Shown here: one piece after another, positions 40,565-50,122 of the stretch
Position numbering within the stretch: position 1 is the stretch's first letter
How the letters are laid out: each line of letters begins with the position of its first letter
Source: Arthrobacter sp. PM3
Lineage (GTDB): Bacteria; Actinomycetota; Actinomycetes; Actinomycetales; Micrococcaceae
Length of the DNA: 64,000 bases
Assembly (NCBI RefSeq): GCF_003352915.1
Contig: NZ_CP022314.1
Location: 3,508,020-3,572,019, forward strand
Reading direction: 5' to 3'
Translations under genes and position numbers: made by a program
Notes under the pieces: generated by a model
What the model was told of the DNA's origin: nothing
The model's database searches: none
What the model saw: only the letters and a program-made list of their open reading frames with translations

Positions 40565-43252
40565 ATGAACAGGCCCACGCGCCTGAAGGCCGAACACCTC
40601 AGCGAGGCCTTCGGCATCACCATCACCCGTCCGCGGCTCAGCTGGACCCAGCCGGAGGGCACTCTGCGGCAGACCGCGTACCGGATCACCGCCAGCAACG
40701 GCTGGGACAGCGGCCGGGTGGAGTCGGCTGGACACTCCCTGGTGCCCTACGGCGGCCCGGCGCTGGATTCACGGGACCGTTTCGACTGGAAAGTCCGCAC
40801 CTGGGACTTGGGCCCGGACGGCAGCGAACGCGCCTCTGCCTGGTCCGTACCGATGCCGGTTGAACTCGGACTATTGCACCCCGCCGACTGGACCGCCCGG
40901 TGGATCGGCCCCCGGGAAACCGCCCTCCCCGCAGCCGGCGCCCGCCCCGGCCACGCCTTGAGCACCACGTTCGACCTCGCGGTGCTGCCGCACTCCGCAA
41001 GGGCGTACGCCACCGCCCACGGGATCTACGAACTCTTCATCAACGGGAACCGGGCCGGGGACCAGGAGCTCACGCCCGGCTCCACGAGCTACCACACCAC
41101 CCTCCAGGTCCAGGCGTTCGACGTCGGGCCCCTGCTCCGCCCCGGCCGCAACACCGTCACCGCGGTGCTCACCGATGGCTGGTACCGCGGCACGTTCGGG
41201 TACACCCGCGACGCCGACAGGTACGGCACCGCGACGGCGCTGCTGGCGCAGATCGAGCTCACCACCCCGGAAGGACGGACGGTGATCGGAACCGACGGCA
41301 CCTGGCTGGTGACCGCGACGGAGATCGCCAGCGCCGACCTCATGGCCGGCCAGCACGTCGACTTCCGCTCCCGCCGGCTCCCCGGCAGCGGGGACCGCGA
41401 GCGCGCAGTGCTCCGGGCCGGAAGCTTCACGACCCTGACGGGTCCGGTCGCGCCGCCCACCAGGGTTGTCGCGGACATCACGCCCGTGTCCGTCACGCGC
41501 CTGGCCACCGGGCACCAGGTGGTGGACCTGGGGCAGAACATCAATGGCTGGGTGCGCCTGACCCGGCTGGGCGCCCCGGGCCGGCCGGTGACCCTCGTCT
41601 ACGGGGAGGCGCTGGACGGCCGGGGCGACGTGACGCAGGAGAACCTGCGGCCGCACGATTTCCGCAATCCGGGCCGGTTCCTGTCCGCCGGGCAGGTCGA
41701 CTCGGTGGTGTCCTCCGGTGCGCCGGGGGAAGTTTTCGAGCCCCGCCACACGACGCACGGCTTCCGCTACGTTTCGGTCAGGGGCCTGTCAGAGCCCCTG
41801 GGAACGGGGGACATCACGGGCCGTATGGTCCAGACCGACCTCGAACGCGCCGGCACATTCAGCTGCAGCGACCCCCGGCTCAACAAACTCCACGAGATCG
41901 TCGACTGGAGTTTCCGCGGCAATGCCTGCGAGGTCCCCACGGACTGCCCGCAACGGGAAAAGGCCGGATGGACCGGCGACTGGCAGGTGTTCGTCCCCAC
42001 CGCGGCCTACCTCTACGACGTTGCAGGATTCACCCGGAAATGGCTCAACGATGTCCGGGCGGACCAATGGGACAACGGCGTGATCGTCAACATTTCGCCG
42101 TCGCCGGGCCCTGAAGCCACCGCCGCCGACCACATGGCGTTTGTCAACGGCTCCGCCGGCTGGGGAGACGCGATCGTCCTGGTCCCGTGGGAAATCTATC
42201 GGGCCACGGGAGACACGGACATCCTGGAACAGAACTGGGAGGCCATGAACCGCTGGCTCGGGTTCATCCGCAGCACGGCCACTGACGGCCGGCACCCGGC
42301 CCGGATCGCCGCCCGCCCGACGCCGGAACCGTACGAACAGTATCTCTGGGACACCGGCTTCCACTGGGGTGAATGGCTGGAACCCGACGGGCCGGAACCA
42401 GACCTGTTCGCCGCCCGGACCGCGGACCACGGCATCGTGGCCACCGCCTTCTACCGCCACTCCACCCGCATCATGGCCGGAATCGCCGCCGTCCTGGGCC
42501 GCGACACCGAGGCCCGTGCCCTCGACGAACTCTCCGCCAAAGTCCGCGACGCCTGGGAACGGGAATACCTCACCGCCGCCGGGCAGGTCTCCGACGCCAG
42601 CCAGGCCAACTGCGTGCGGGCGCTCGCCTTCGACCTCGTCCCTGAGCGGCACCGGCCGGCGGTCGCCGCGCAACTGGTGTCCCTCATCCGCGGCGCCGGC
42701 ACCCACCTGGGCACCGGCTTCCTCGCCACCGGAGACCTGCTGCCCGTCCTGGCCGACAACGGCCACCTCGACCTCGCCTATGAACTGCTCATGCAGGACA
42801 CCGAACCGTCCTGGCTGGTGATGGTGGACCGCGGAGCCACCACCATGTGGGAAGCCTGGGACGGCATCGGCCGGGACGGAACCGTGCGGCAATCGCTGAA
42901 CCACTACAGCAAAGGAGCCGTGGTGTCCTTCCTGCACCGCTACACCGCCGGACTCCGGCAGGCGCCGGGCAGTGCAGCATATGAGGAGATCATCATCGAA
43001 CCGCGCCCGGGCGCCGGCCTCACCTCCGCCAGCACCTCGCACCGCGGCCCCCGGGGCCTGATCGAAACCGGCTGGCGGATCGACGACGGCGCGCTCAGCG
43101 TGCATGTTCTCGTGCCGCCGGGCACCACGGCGGAAGTCCGGCTTCCCGGCCGGCCGGCCGCCGTCGTCGGCCCCGGAACGCACACCTTCTCAGTTCCGTA
43201 TGGCCCGGCTGTCCCGGCATCCCTGTCCCACCTCATCAGGAGCGCACCATGA
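40565..43252 (+). CDS. Alpha-L-rhamnosidase, GH78
   Basis: This 895-residue enzyme has the GH78 domain order: N-terminal beta-sandwich (about 1-120; PRLSWTQPEG), Bac_rhamnosid_N (about 120-310; ARAYATAHGIYELFINGNR), a concanavalin-like module, the (alpha/alpha)6 catalytic barrel (about 430-760; DCPQREKAGWTGDWQVF and WGDAIVLVPWEIY contain the catalytic acids) and a C-terminal beta-sandwich. It removes terminal alpha-L-rhamnose from glycosides such as quercitrin or rutin. It has no signal peptide, so it works on imported glycoside. AGGAGACAGCA precedes the ATG. Its stop overlaps the next start. Confidence 0.95.
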   Translation: MNRPTRLKAEHLSEAFGITITRPRLSWTQPEGTLRQTAYRITASNGWDSGRVESAGHSLVPYGGPALDSRDRFDWKVRTWDLGPDGSERASAWSVPMPVELGLLHPADWTARWIGPRETALPAAGARPGHALSTTFDLAVLPHSARAYATAHGIYELFINGNRAGDQELTPGSTSYHTTLQVQAFDVGPLLRPGRNTVTAVLTDGWYRGTFGYTRDADRYGTATALLAQIELTTPEGRTVIGTDGTWLVTATEIASADLMAGQHVDFRSRRLPGSGDRERAVLRAGSFTTLTGPVAPPTRVVADITPVSVTRLATGHQVVDLGQNINGWVRLTRLGAPGRPVTLVYGEALDGRGDVTQENLRPHDFRNPGRFLSAGQVDSVVSSGAPGEVFEPRHTTHGFRYVSVRGLSEPLGTGDITGRMVQTDLERAGTFSCSDPRLNKLHEIVDWSFRGNACEVPTDCPQREKAGWTGDWQVFVPTAAYLYDVAGFTRKWLNDVRADQWDNGVIVNISPSPGPEATAADHMAFVNGSAGWGDAIVLVPWEIYRATGDTDILEQNWEAMNRWLGFIRSTATDGRHPARIAARPTPEPYEQYLWDTGFHWGEWLEPDGPEPDLFAARTADHGIVATAFYRHSTRIMAGIAAVLGRDTEARALDELSAKVRDAWEREYLTAAGQVSDASQANCVRALAFDLVPERHRPAVAAQLVSLIRGAGTHLGTGFLATGDLLPVLADNGHLDLAYELLMQDTEPSWLVMVDRGATTMWEAWDGIGRDGTVRQSLNHYSKGAVVSFLHRYTAGLRQAPGSAAYEEIIIEPRPGAGLTSASTSHRGPRGLIETGWRIDDGALSVHVLVPPGTTAEVRLPGRPAAVVGPGTHTFSVPYGPAVPASLSHLIRSAP

Positions 43253-44265
43253 CCTTTATCGAATCCGCAGCGACTGACAGCGAGGCACGCCCCGACGCCG
43301 CAGGAAAGGACGGGCCGTCTTCTGGCCCAGCGTTCCCCGGGTTCCCTGCCTTTGATGGCCCGGGCATGGCCGTGCCGGTATCCGAGGGCTCCGCGGTACA
43401 CCGCGAAGTCAGGTACGCCCGGACCGTCGGGTTCCGGCCGCTGACCATGGACATCTGGCTTCCGCGGACGGCCGGGCGTCCGCTGCTGCGGCCCGTTCCG
43501 CTGGTGCTGTGGATCCACGGCGGCGCTTTCCAGCTGGGGGACCGCCGTGAGCTGCCGCCCACTTTCCCTGTGAATTCCGTCTTTTCCCGGCTTAACGCGG
43601 CGGGGATCGCCTGCGCCACCGTCGACTACCGGCTGGCCCTCGAAGCCGCCTTCCCGGCCCAACTGCATGACCTGAAAGCGGCGGTCCGCTACCTCCGCGC
43701 GCACGCACAGGAGCTGCGGATCGATCCGAAACGGTTTGGCGCCTGGGGCGAATCCGCCGGCGGCCACCTGGCTGCTCTGCTGGGCCTAACCGGCAGGCGG
43801 GAAGACCTCGAGGGAGAACTCGGCGCGCAGGGACACTCCAGTGCCGTCAGCGCCGTCGTGGACTTCTACGGTGTGTCCTCGCTGCCCCTCATGCCCCCGA
43901 TGCAGCTCCCGGCCCGCCTCCTCACCGGACCCATGGTGGCCGCCGTTCCGGCAGGCATGAGCATGGAACCGGGGCCCATGCTCATTGGCGGTTCCAGGGA
44001 CCCGGACCGACTGGCGGCCGCGAGTCCGCTCGGCCACGTCAGCGCCGGGGCGCCGCCGTTCCTGCTGATCCACGGCGACACCGACGCCCTCGTGCCCCTG
44101 TCCCAGAGCGAGCTCCTCGCGCAGGCCCTCAGCGCCGCCGGAGTCCGCAACGACGTCGTCGTCATCGAGGGCGCCGACCACTGCTTCTTCGGCGCAGAAG
44201 ACCGGATAGACAGCATCCTGGACACAGCCATCACTTTCCTCGCCACAGAGCTGGGCCGGCCATGA
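43249..44265 (+). CDS. Alpha/beta hydrolase, BD-FAE/carboxylesterase type (first of three)
   Basis: This 338-residue protein has the HGG oxyanion motif at 90-92, the nucleophile elbow GESAGG (S169) and a late HGDTDALVPL (Asp) and GADHCFF (His), completing the triad. After a 45-residue polar N-terminus it resembles BD-FAE/acetyl-esterase proteins that deacylate sugars or cleave phenolic esters. Its start overlaps the GH78 stop and its stop overlaps the next hydrolase, so it is expressed with them. It may remove acyl groups from acylated rhamnosides or cleave the depside made by quercetinase; sequence cannot decide. Confidence 0.9.
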   Translation: MTFIESAATDSEARPDAAGKDGPSSGPAFPGFPAFDGPGMAVPVSEGSAVHREVRYARTVGFRPLTMDIWLPRTAGRPLLRPVPLVLWIHGGAFQLGDRRELPPTFPVNSVFSRLNAAGIACATVDYRLALEAAFPAQLHDLKAAVRYLRAHAQELRIDPKRFGAWGESAGGHLAALLGLTGRREDLEGELGAQGHSSAVSAVVDFYGVSSLPLMPPMQLPARLLTGPMVAAVPAGMSMEPGPMLIGGSRDPDRLAAASPLGHVSAGAPPFLLIHGDTDALVPLSQSELLAQALSAAGVRNDVVVIEGADHCFFGAEDRIDSILDTAITFLATELGRP

Positions 44266-45221
44266 CCCTGGACCCGGACCTGGCCGGCACCCTCCATCAC
44301 CTGGCGGGGGCGGGTTCGCTGGCGGAGCTCCTGTCCCGACCCGGCGGCGCGGACCGGCTGGAGGCGTTCAGCGGCGGCCCCGTGCCCTACCAGGCTCCGG
44401 ACGTCCGTGTCCGCGACGCCGAGGCGCCCGGCCCGAACGGGCCCGTCCCGGTCACGATCTACGGTGCCGGCAGCCATGGCGGTCCTGCGCTCGTCTGGAT
44501 GCACGGCGGGGGATTCGCCGGCGGCGGCCCGGAGATGCGCGAAGCGGACCAGCTGGCCCGGGAAGTCGCGGCCCGCAGCGGCGGCGTGGTGGTGTCCGTG
44601 GACTACCGGCTGGCCCGCGACGGTGTGCACTTCCCCGTCCCGCACGAGGACGTCCTGGCCGCCTGGCTCTGGACCGTGGAGCACGCCGCGGAGCTGGGCG
44701 CCCGCCCCGACCGCGTGTGCCTGGGCGGCGCCAGCGCGGGCGGCAACCTGGCCGTCGGGGCCGCGCTCTTCCTCAAAGACGCCGGCCTGCCCATGCCGGC
44801 CAAACTGCTGCTCGCGTACCCGTTCCTGCACGCCGACCTGTCGGTGTCCGGCGCCGCCACGGCGCGGGACATCCTCGACGCGCTCCCGCGGCCCCTGCGG
44901 TTCACCCCCGATGACTGCCGCGCCCTCGTGGAGAACTACATCGGCGGCCCCGTCGCCGTGGCGCCCTCCTATGCGATGCCCGGCAAAGCGGACCCTTCCG
45001 GGCTGCCGCCCGCGGCGATCATCGCTTGCGAATACGACGACCTGCGCCCCTCGGCAGAGGCGTTCGCGGCAGGACTCCGACGTGCCGGAACTGACGTCGA
45101 CTTTCGCCTCGAAGCCGGTGCCGTCCACGGCTACCTCAACCATTCCGCGGGGCTTAGGATCGTGCAGGACGGCCTCGCCTTCCTGGCCCGGGCCCTGGTG
45201 GAGACAAAGCCGTTCCAATGA
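44262..45221 (+). CDS. Alpha/beta hydrolase, HSL-type esterase (second of three)
   Basis: This 319-residue protein belongs to the hormone-sensitive-lipase branch: HGGGF at 81-85, GASAGGN with S158, EYDDLRPSAEAF (Asp) near 265 and AVHGYLNH (His) near 290. The N-terminal 50 residues form the cap region. Family members hydrolyse short acyl or aryl esters. It is the last gene of the importer-rhamnosidase operon. The stop codon lies inside the second operator-like site (45213-45227), which marks the start of a new transcription unit. Candidate depside esterase. Confidence 0.9.
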   Translation: MTLDPDLAGTLHHLAGAGSLAELLSRPGGADRLEAFSGGPVPYQAPDVRVRDAEAPGPNGPVPVTIYGAGSHGGPALVWMHGGGFAGGGPEMREADQLAREVAARSGGVVVSVDYRLARDGVHFPVPHEDVLAAWLWTVEHAAELGARPDRVCLGGASAGGNLAVGAALFLKDAGLPMPAKLLLAYPFLHADLSVSGAATARDILDALPRPLRFTPDDCRALVENYIGGPVAVAPSYAMPGKADPSGLPPAAIIACEYDDLRPSAEAFAAGLRRAGTDVDFRLEAGAVHGYLNHSAGLRIVQDGLAFLARALVETKPFQ

Positions 45222-45227
45222 TTGAAA
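45213..45227. promoter_or_regulatory. IclR operator candidate, site 2
   Basis: TTCCAATGATTGAAA is almost a perfect palindrome (TTCCAAT/ATTGAAA around G) and overlaps the stop of the HSL-type esterase gene. It matches site 1 at 13 of 15 positions, with GTTCCAA...ATTGAAAT conserved beyond the core. It stands 92 bases before the next gene, where an internal promoter would be needed. Confidence 0.7.
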
Positions 45228-45318
45228 TCCCCGCTGTCCGGAGACGGCGGCATCAGCGACCCTTGATTCAGACGCCGGAACACCACCACACGCCGGCCAG
45301 CAGCGGATGGAGCCGACG

Positions 45319-46188
45319 ATGACATCAGAACAGATCCTGCAGGGGATCGAGTTCGCCTGCCCCACGGGCGCAGGACCCCTGCTGCTGGACGTGTACCTGC
45401 CCGCCGCAGAAGAACAGCCCGCCGAAGGGCGGACCCCGAAACTGTTCCCCGCCATCGTGCACTTCCACGGCGGCGGCTGGCGGACGGGGGAGCGATCCTC
45501 CCTCGGCCCGGTCCTGGACGGCTTCGGCTTCAGCCCGTTCCGGCGGCTCACGGACGCGGGCTTCGTCGTGGTGTCCGCCGACTACCGGCTCAGTACGGCC
45601 GCCCGGTTCCCGGCGCAGCTGGAGGACGCGAAGGCCGCAGTGCATTGGCTACGGAACCACGCGGCGGAGTTCCGCGTGGATCCTGACCGGATCTTCGCGT
45701 GGGGCGACTCCGCGGGCGGGCATCTCGCCAGCCTCGTGGGGCTCACCCCCGGCGACGCCGCCACCACCACCGCCGCGGTTGCTGCCGTGGCCGCCTGGTA
45801 CGCGCCCACGAACCTGGCCACGATGGCTGAACAAAGCCTGCCCCACGCCGTCGCCCGTGCCGACGACCCCGCCTCGCGCGAAGAACTGCTCATCGGAGCG
45901 GTGCTGGCCGAGGCCCCCGGCAAGGCCGCCGCCGCCAGTCCCATGGGCCATGTGACCCCGGCGGCGCCCCCGTTCCTCCTGATCCACGGGACCGCCGACC
46001 GGTTCGTCCCGCCGGCCCAGTCGACGTCCCTCGCGGCGGCGCTGGAAGCCGCCGGTACCGACGTCGAACTGCTCCTGATCGAGGACGCGGACCACATGTG
46101 GGTACTGCCCGATCACAGCCAGGAGGCTGCGGAGAAGGCCATGGATGCCACCGTCGACTTCTTCCTCCGCCAGGCCCACGTCCCCTGA
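45319..46188 (+). CDS. Alpha/beta hydrolase, BD-FAE type (third of three)
   Basis: This 289-residue protein has HGGGW at 50-54, GDSAGG with S131, HGTADRFVP (Asp) near 220 and DADHMW (His) near 255. It is closely patterned on the first hydrolase of the island (HFHGGGW, DYRLSTAARFPAQLEDAKAAVHWLR), suggesting a duplication followed by divergence. It opens the second transcription unit behind operator site 2. The ATG at 45319 has GGAG about 9 bases upstream; an ATG at 45307 is possible. Substrate probably an aromatic or acyl ester from flavonoid breakdown. Confidence 0.88.
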   Translation: MTSEQILQGIEFACPTGAGPLLLDVYLPAAEEQPAEGRTPKLFPAIVHFHGGGWRTGERSSLGPVLDGFGFSPFRRLTDAGFVVVSADYRLSTAARFPAQLEDAKAAVHWLRNHAAEFRVDPDRIFAWGDSAGGHLASLVGLTPGDAATTTAAVAAVAAWYAPTNLATMAEQSLPHAVARADDPASREELLIGAVLAEAPGKAAAASPMGHVTPAAPPFLLIHGTADRFVPPAQSTSLAAALEAAGTDVELLLIEDADHMWVLPDHSQEAAEKAMDATVDFFLRQAHVP

Positions 46189-46328
46189 CGGACCCGTCCC
46201 CGCGAAGCCAGTGCAGGACTCAGCAGGACAGGCCTCGGCAGGACCCGGGCAGCTTTGCCGTGCCAACTTTCCACGATCATCATTTCCCTCACCGTGCCCG
46301 CCCGGGCCGAACCCGAAAGGCCCTTCAC

Positions 46329-47177
46329 ATGCAGTACATCGGCATCATCCACGACGGCGCAGCATGGGTCGCGGCCCTGGCCGGACCGCGGGTCTACCCG
46401 CTGGCTCCCGTGCAGGACTTCTGGGCCGATGCCCCCGGTTGGCAGGAAAAGTCCGTGGCATTGACAGCCGACGGCGGTCCGGCACTGAACCGCTCCGACG
46501 TCACCGAAGTGCCCCCGGTCCCGCCGTCCGCCCGCATCATCTGCGTGGGACTGAACTACAAAGCCCACGCCGCCGAGGGCTCCTTCGCGGTCCCGGAGTA
46601 CCCCACGCTGTTCGGGCGCTGGACGGCGTCGCTCTCGGTCGGCAACGTGCCCGTGCCGGTCCCGGCCGGCGAGGCCGGACTGGACTGGGAAGGCGAAGTG
46701 GCCGCCTACCTCGGCCAACGGGTCGAATCCGCCGACGAAGCCACCGCCGCAGAGGCCGTCTTCGGCTACTCCACCTTCAATGACCTCACGGCCCGCCGGG
46801 CCCAAAAGCTCACCGCGCAGTGGACCCTGGGCAAGAACGGCGACTTCAGCGGGCCACTCGGCCCGCTGGTCAGCCGCGACGAAGCCGGTGACCTCCGCGA
46901 CGGCCTGCAGGTCCGGACCCGGGTCAACGGCACCGAAGTCCAGAACGGCAACACCCGGGACATGATCTTCTCCGTGCCCGCCATCATCGCGCTGATCAGC
47001 CAGACCCTGACCCTCCACCCCGGCGACATCATCGCCACGGGAACCCCCGAGGGCGTGGGCTACGTCCGCACCCCGCCGTGGCTCCTGCAGCCCGGCGACA
47101 CGGTCGAAGTGGAGATCGACACCCTGGGCACACTGACCACGCCCGTCGGCGCCCCGTCACTGCGGGCACGGGCCTGA
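46329..47177 (+). CDS. Fumarylacetoacetate hydrolase-family enzyme
   Basis: This 282-residue protein has the FAH catalytic core in its C-terminal two-thirds: VGLNYKAHAAE near 75-85, the metal ligands in DWEGEVAAYLG (about 119-129), TFNDLTARRAQK and TGTPEGVGYVRTPP near 240-253. FAH enzymes cleave acylpyruvates, fumarylpyruvate or decarboxylate oxaloacetate-type compounds. The gene precedes an FAD hydroxylase (stop and start share one base), so it probably hydrolyses the carbon-carbon bond in the ring-fission product of that pathway. GAAAGG lies upstream of the ATG. Confidence 0.92.
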   Translation: MQYIGIIHDGAAWVAALAGPRVYPLAPVQDFWADAPGWQEKSVALTADGGPALNRSDVTEVPPVPPSARIICVGLNYKAHAAEGSFAVPEYPTLFGRWTASLSVGNVPVPVPAGEAGLDWEGEVAAYLGQRVESADEATAAEAVFGYSTFNDLTARRAQKLTAQWTLGKNGDFSGPLGPLVSRDEAGDLRDGLQVRTRVNGTEVQNGNTRDMIFSVPAIIALISQTLTLHPGDIIATGTPEGVGYVRTPPWLLQPGDTVEVEIDTLGTLTTPVGAPSLRARA

Positions 47178-48895
47178 TGACCGCCATCCCCAACGCGGCC
47201 CTCGCGGACCTGCCCGATCACACACCCGTGCTGATCGCCGGCGGGGGACCCAGCGGACTGTTCCTCGCCCTGGACCTGGCGCACCGCGGCATCCCGAGCC
47301 TCGTGATCGAGCCGCGGACGGCGATCGACCCCGACCGGCCCCGGGCCAAGACCACCAACGCCCGGACCATGACACACCTGCGCCGCCTGGGACTGGCCGA
47401 CAGGCTCCGCGCCGCCGCGCCGCTGCCGGTCGGCTACGCCCAGGACGTCATCTTCTGCTCCGCCCTGACCGGTCACGAAGTCACCCGCTTCCGCGAGGCC
47501 TTCCAACTGGTCCCGGGCCGCTACGGGCCCCAGCCGGAATGCGGCCAGCAGGTCCCGCAGCCTGTCATGGAAGGCGTGCTCCGCGACGCGGCCGGCGAAT
47601 CCCCCCTCATCACACTGCTGACCGGCCTTCGGGTCGAGGACCTGGACGCCACCGGGGGCAACGGCCCCCGGGTGACGGTGTCCGACGCAGCGGGACAGCG
47701 CAAGGACGTGGACTGCAGCTTCGTGGCCGCGGCCGACGGCGGTTCCTCCACCGTGCGCCGCCGCCTGGGCATCCGGCTGGCCGGCAGCTCGGCAGAGCTG
47801 TCCAACATCAGCGTCCTGTTCCGTTCGGACACCCTGGCCGCGGCGATCACGCTGGAGCCGGCCGTCCAATACTGGGTCCTGGGCCCGGACGTCGCGGGCA
47901 TGGTGGGGCGGCTGGATCTCGGGAATACCTGGTGGGCCATTATCCAGGGCGTGGACGGCACCGGATCCGTCGGGGCCGAAAGCCTCGTCCGGTCCCTCGT
48001 GGGGACCGACGTCGACGTCGAAGTCATCGCCACCGATCCCTGGACAGCCCGCATGCTGCTCGCCCCGGACTACGGACACCACCGTGTGTTCCTGGTGGGG
48101 GACGCGGCGCACCTGAACCCGCCCTGGGGCGGCCACGGCTTCAACACTTGCATCGGCGACGCCGCCAACCTGGCCTGGAAAATCGCGGCCGCCCTCGGCC
48201 ACTGGGCCGGCCCGGCGCTGCCCGGCAGCTACGCACTGGAGCGGCGGCCCGTGGCGGCCCGCACCATCCGCGACGCGGCAGCCAACGGGCAGGCGCTCGC
48301 CTATCACTTCGCGGACCCTGCCCTCGGCCTGGACGGTGCAGCCGGGGACGCGGCCCGGCAGGCGGCCAAAGCAGCGCTCGCGGTCAAACAGAGTGAGTTC
48401 GATTCGCTCGGACTGGTGCTCGGGTACGGATACGGCTCCTCGCCGCTGGTCGTTCCGGACGGCCTGCCCGTCCCCGAGGAGCACCCTGTCCGCTATGTCC
48501 CCTCGGCCAGCCCGGGATCGCTGCTGCCGCATGCCTGGCTCGACGAGTCGACGTCGCTCTATGACCTCCTGGGGTCCGGCTTTACCCTCCTCGTGGACCG
48601 GGAACGCCTGGCCGGCCGGGCAGCCCCGGAGGCTTACGCGGCGGTACTGGCCGCCGCCGCGGTGCACGGCATCCCCGTGGCCTTCGCCGGCGTCGGCCCC
48701 GACCGGGACGGGACCGCCATGTCCACGCACTGGCAGGCCGACGCGGTGCTGGTCCGCCCGGACCAGCACGTCGCCTGGCGGGGCGCCGACCCGGTGCAGG
48801 CCGCCGCCGCTATTGGCGTGGCGGCCGGATGGCCTCCGGCTACCACTTCCGAAGACCCAGACAGGAGTTCGCGTGTCCGAGCCCACTTTCCGTGA
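47177..48895 (+). CDS. FAD-dependent aromatic hydroxylase (class A, MhpA/PheA type)
   Basis: This 572-residue protein has the N-terminal ADP-binding fold (VLIAGGGPSGLFLALDL, about 18-34), the ARTMTHLRRLG motif, the second FAD site VFLVGDAAHLNPPWGGHGFNT (about 304-324) and a thioredoxin-like C-terminal domain (about 440-560; LVRPDQHVAWRG). It inserts oxygen into a phenolic ring using NAD(P)H. Next to a quercetinase island, a plausible substrate is phloroglucinol carboxylate or phloroglucinol. Its start shares a base with the FAH stop and its end overlaps the DUF3500 gene by 23 bp. Confidence 0.93.
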   Translation: MTAIPNAALADLPDHTPVLIAGGGPSGLFLALDLAHRGIPSLVIEPRTAIDPDRPRAKTTNARTMTHLRRLGLADRLRAAAPLPVGYAQDVIFCSALTGHEVTRFREAFQLVPGRYGPQPECGQQVPQPVMEGVLRDAAGESPLITLLTGLRVEDLDATGGNGPRVTVSDAAGQRKDVDCSFVAAADGGSSTVRRRLGIRLAGSSAELSNISVLFRSDTLAAAITLEPAVQYWVLGPDVAGMVGRLDLGNTWWAIIQGVDGTGSVGAESLVRSLVGTDVDVEVIATDPWTARMLLAPDYGHHRVFLVGDAAHLNPPWGGHGFNTCIGDAANLAWKIAAALGHWAGPALPGSYALERRPVAARTIRDAAANGQALAYHFADPALGLDGAAGDAARQAAKAALAVKQSEFDSLGLVLGYGYGSSPLVVPDGLPVPEEHPVRYVPSASPGSLLPHAWLDESTSLYDLLGSGFTLLVDRERLAGRAAPEAYAAVLAAAAVHGIPVAFAGVGPDRDGTAMSTHWQADAVLVRPDQHVAWRGADPVQAAAAIGVAAGWPPATTSEDPDRSSRVRAHFP

Positions 48896-50111
48896 CTATC
48901 TCTATCCCCCCGACCACCCGCGGCTGGCCGCGATCCGGGGCCTCGATGCCCGCGGCTATGCCGAGGCGGCGAAGACCGACGCTTTCGCCGGTCCCATGAT
49001 CCACGGCTGGGCTGCCCTGTACCCCAAGCCTTTTACGGGGGTGACGAACGACGGCGTGCTGCGGCCGGGGTTGTACCCGCTGCGGCCCGCAGCGGCGGGG
49101 GAGGAGGCCCCGGCAGCAGCGATGGCATCCGCCGCGCGGGAACTCCTGGCCGGGCTCACGCCGGCCCAGGCCGGGCGGCTCCGCTACGCCGTGGACGCCC
49201 AGGAATGGCAAAGCTGGGCCAACCCGGAATTCATGCAGCACGACACCGGCCTGCGGCTGGACGAGCTGGCCCCGGCAGCCCGCGAGCTGATCCTGGCCGT
49301 CGTGGAGGCGAGCCTGAGCCGTGCGGGCTATGACCTGGTGCGGAACCTCATGCGGATCAACGGGTTCCTGGGCGGGCTGGTGGCGTTGCCGGACCTGATG
49401 AACGAGTACAGCTACAACTTTGCGCTCTATGGTGCACCGTCGGAGACGGAGCCGTGGGGCTGGCAGCTGTTCGGGCACCATGTGGCGCTCAACGTCCTGG
49501 TCGTCGGGACGCAGTTGGTCGTTTCGCCGGTGTTCCTGGGCGCGGAACCCGATGTCATCGACGCCGGCCCGCACCGGGGCGTGAAGGTCTTCAAGGAGCG
49601 CATCGCCCTGGCGCGGCAGCTCATGGCGACCCTGCCGGGGCCGCTGGGCCGCAAGGCCACAGTCTTTGAGGACATGCAGGACCCGGCGATGCCCGCGGGC
49701 CGGCTGCACGCCGGGGACGAACGGCACCTGGCCGGTTGCTTCCAGGACAACCGCGTGATTCCCTACGAGGGCATTCCGGTCAGCGCGATGCCGGCCGCGG
49801 CACGCGGGATCCTGGACCGCCTCGTGGACGACTTCATCGCCCTGCTCCCGGACGGGCCGCGGTCTGCCCGGCGCCGGGAGATTGCCGCCCACTGGGACGA
49901 GACCTGGTTCTGCTGGATCGGCGGCCGGGAAGCGCAGGACGCCTTCTATTTCCGCCTGCAGAGCCCCGTAGTGGTCATGGAACTGGACCACCACACGGGC
50001 GTGTTCCTCAGCAACGAGACGCCGGCCCCGTTCCACATGCACACCGTCATGCGCACGCCGAACGGCAACGACTACGGGCGCGCACTGGTCCGCCAGGCAC
50101 AGGGTTCCTGA
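48873..50111 (+). CDS. DUF3500-family protein
   Basis: This 412-residue cytoplasmic protein matches DUF3500 proteins in its conserved blocks: QEWQSWANPEF near 108-120, WGWQLFGHHVALNVLVVG near 195-212, HWDETWFCWIGG near 340 and a His-rich C-terminus MELDHHTGVFLSN...PFHMHTVMRTPNGNDYG (about 368-405). The biochemical role of the family is not established to my knowledge. The repeated His/Asp motifs suggest metal binding. It is the last gene of the FAH-hydroxylase unit, overlapping it by 23 bp, with GTG start behind CAGGAG. Likely an enzyme of the ring-degradation branch. Confidence 0.85.
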   Translation: MSEPTFRDYLYPPDHPRLAAIRGLDARGYAEAAKTDAFAGPMIHGWAALYPKPFTGVTNDGVLRPGLYPLRPAAAGEEAPAAAMASAARELLAGLTPAQAGRLRYAVDAQEWQSWANPEFMQHDTGLRLDELAPAARELILAVVEASLSRAGYDLVRNLMRINGFLGGLVALPDLMNEYSYNFALYGAPSETEPWGWQLFGHHVALNVLVVGTQLVVSPVFLGAEPDVIDAGPHRGVKVFKERIALARQLMATLPGPLGRKATVFEDMQDPAMPAGRLHAGDERHLAGCFQDNRVIPYEGIPVSAMPAAARGILDRLVDDFIALLPDGPRSARRREIAAHWDETWFCWIGGREAQDAFYFRLQSPVVVMELDHHTGVFLSNETPAPFHMHTVMRTPNGNDYGRALVRQAQGS

Positions 50112-50122
50112 GCCAACAGCGG

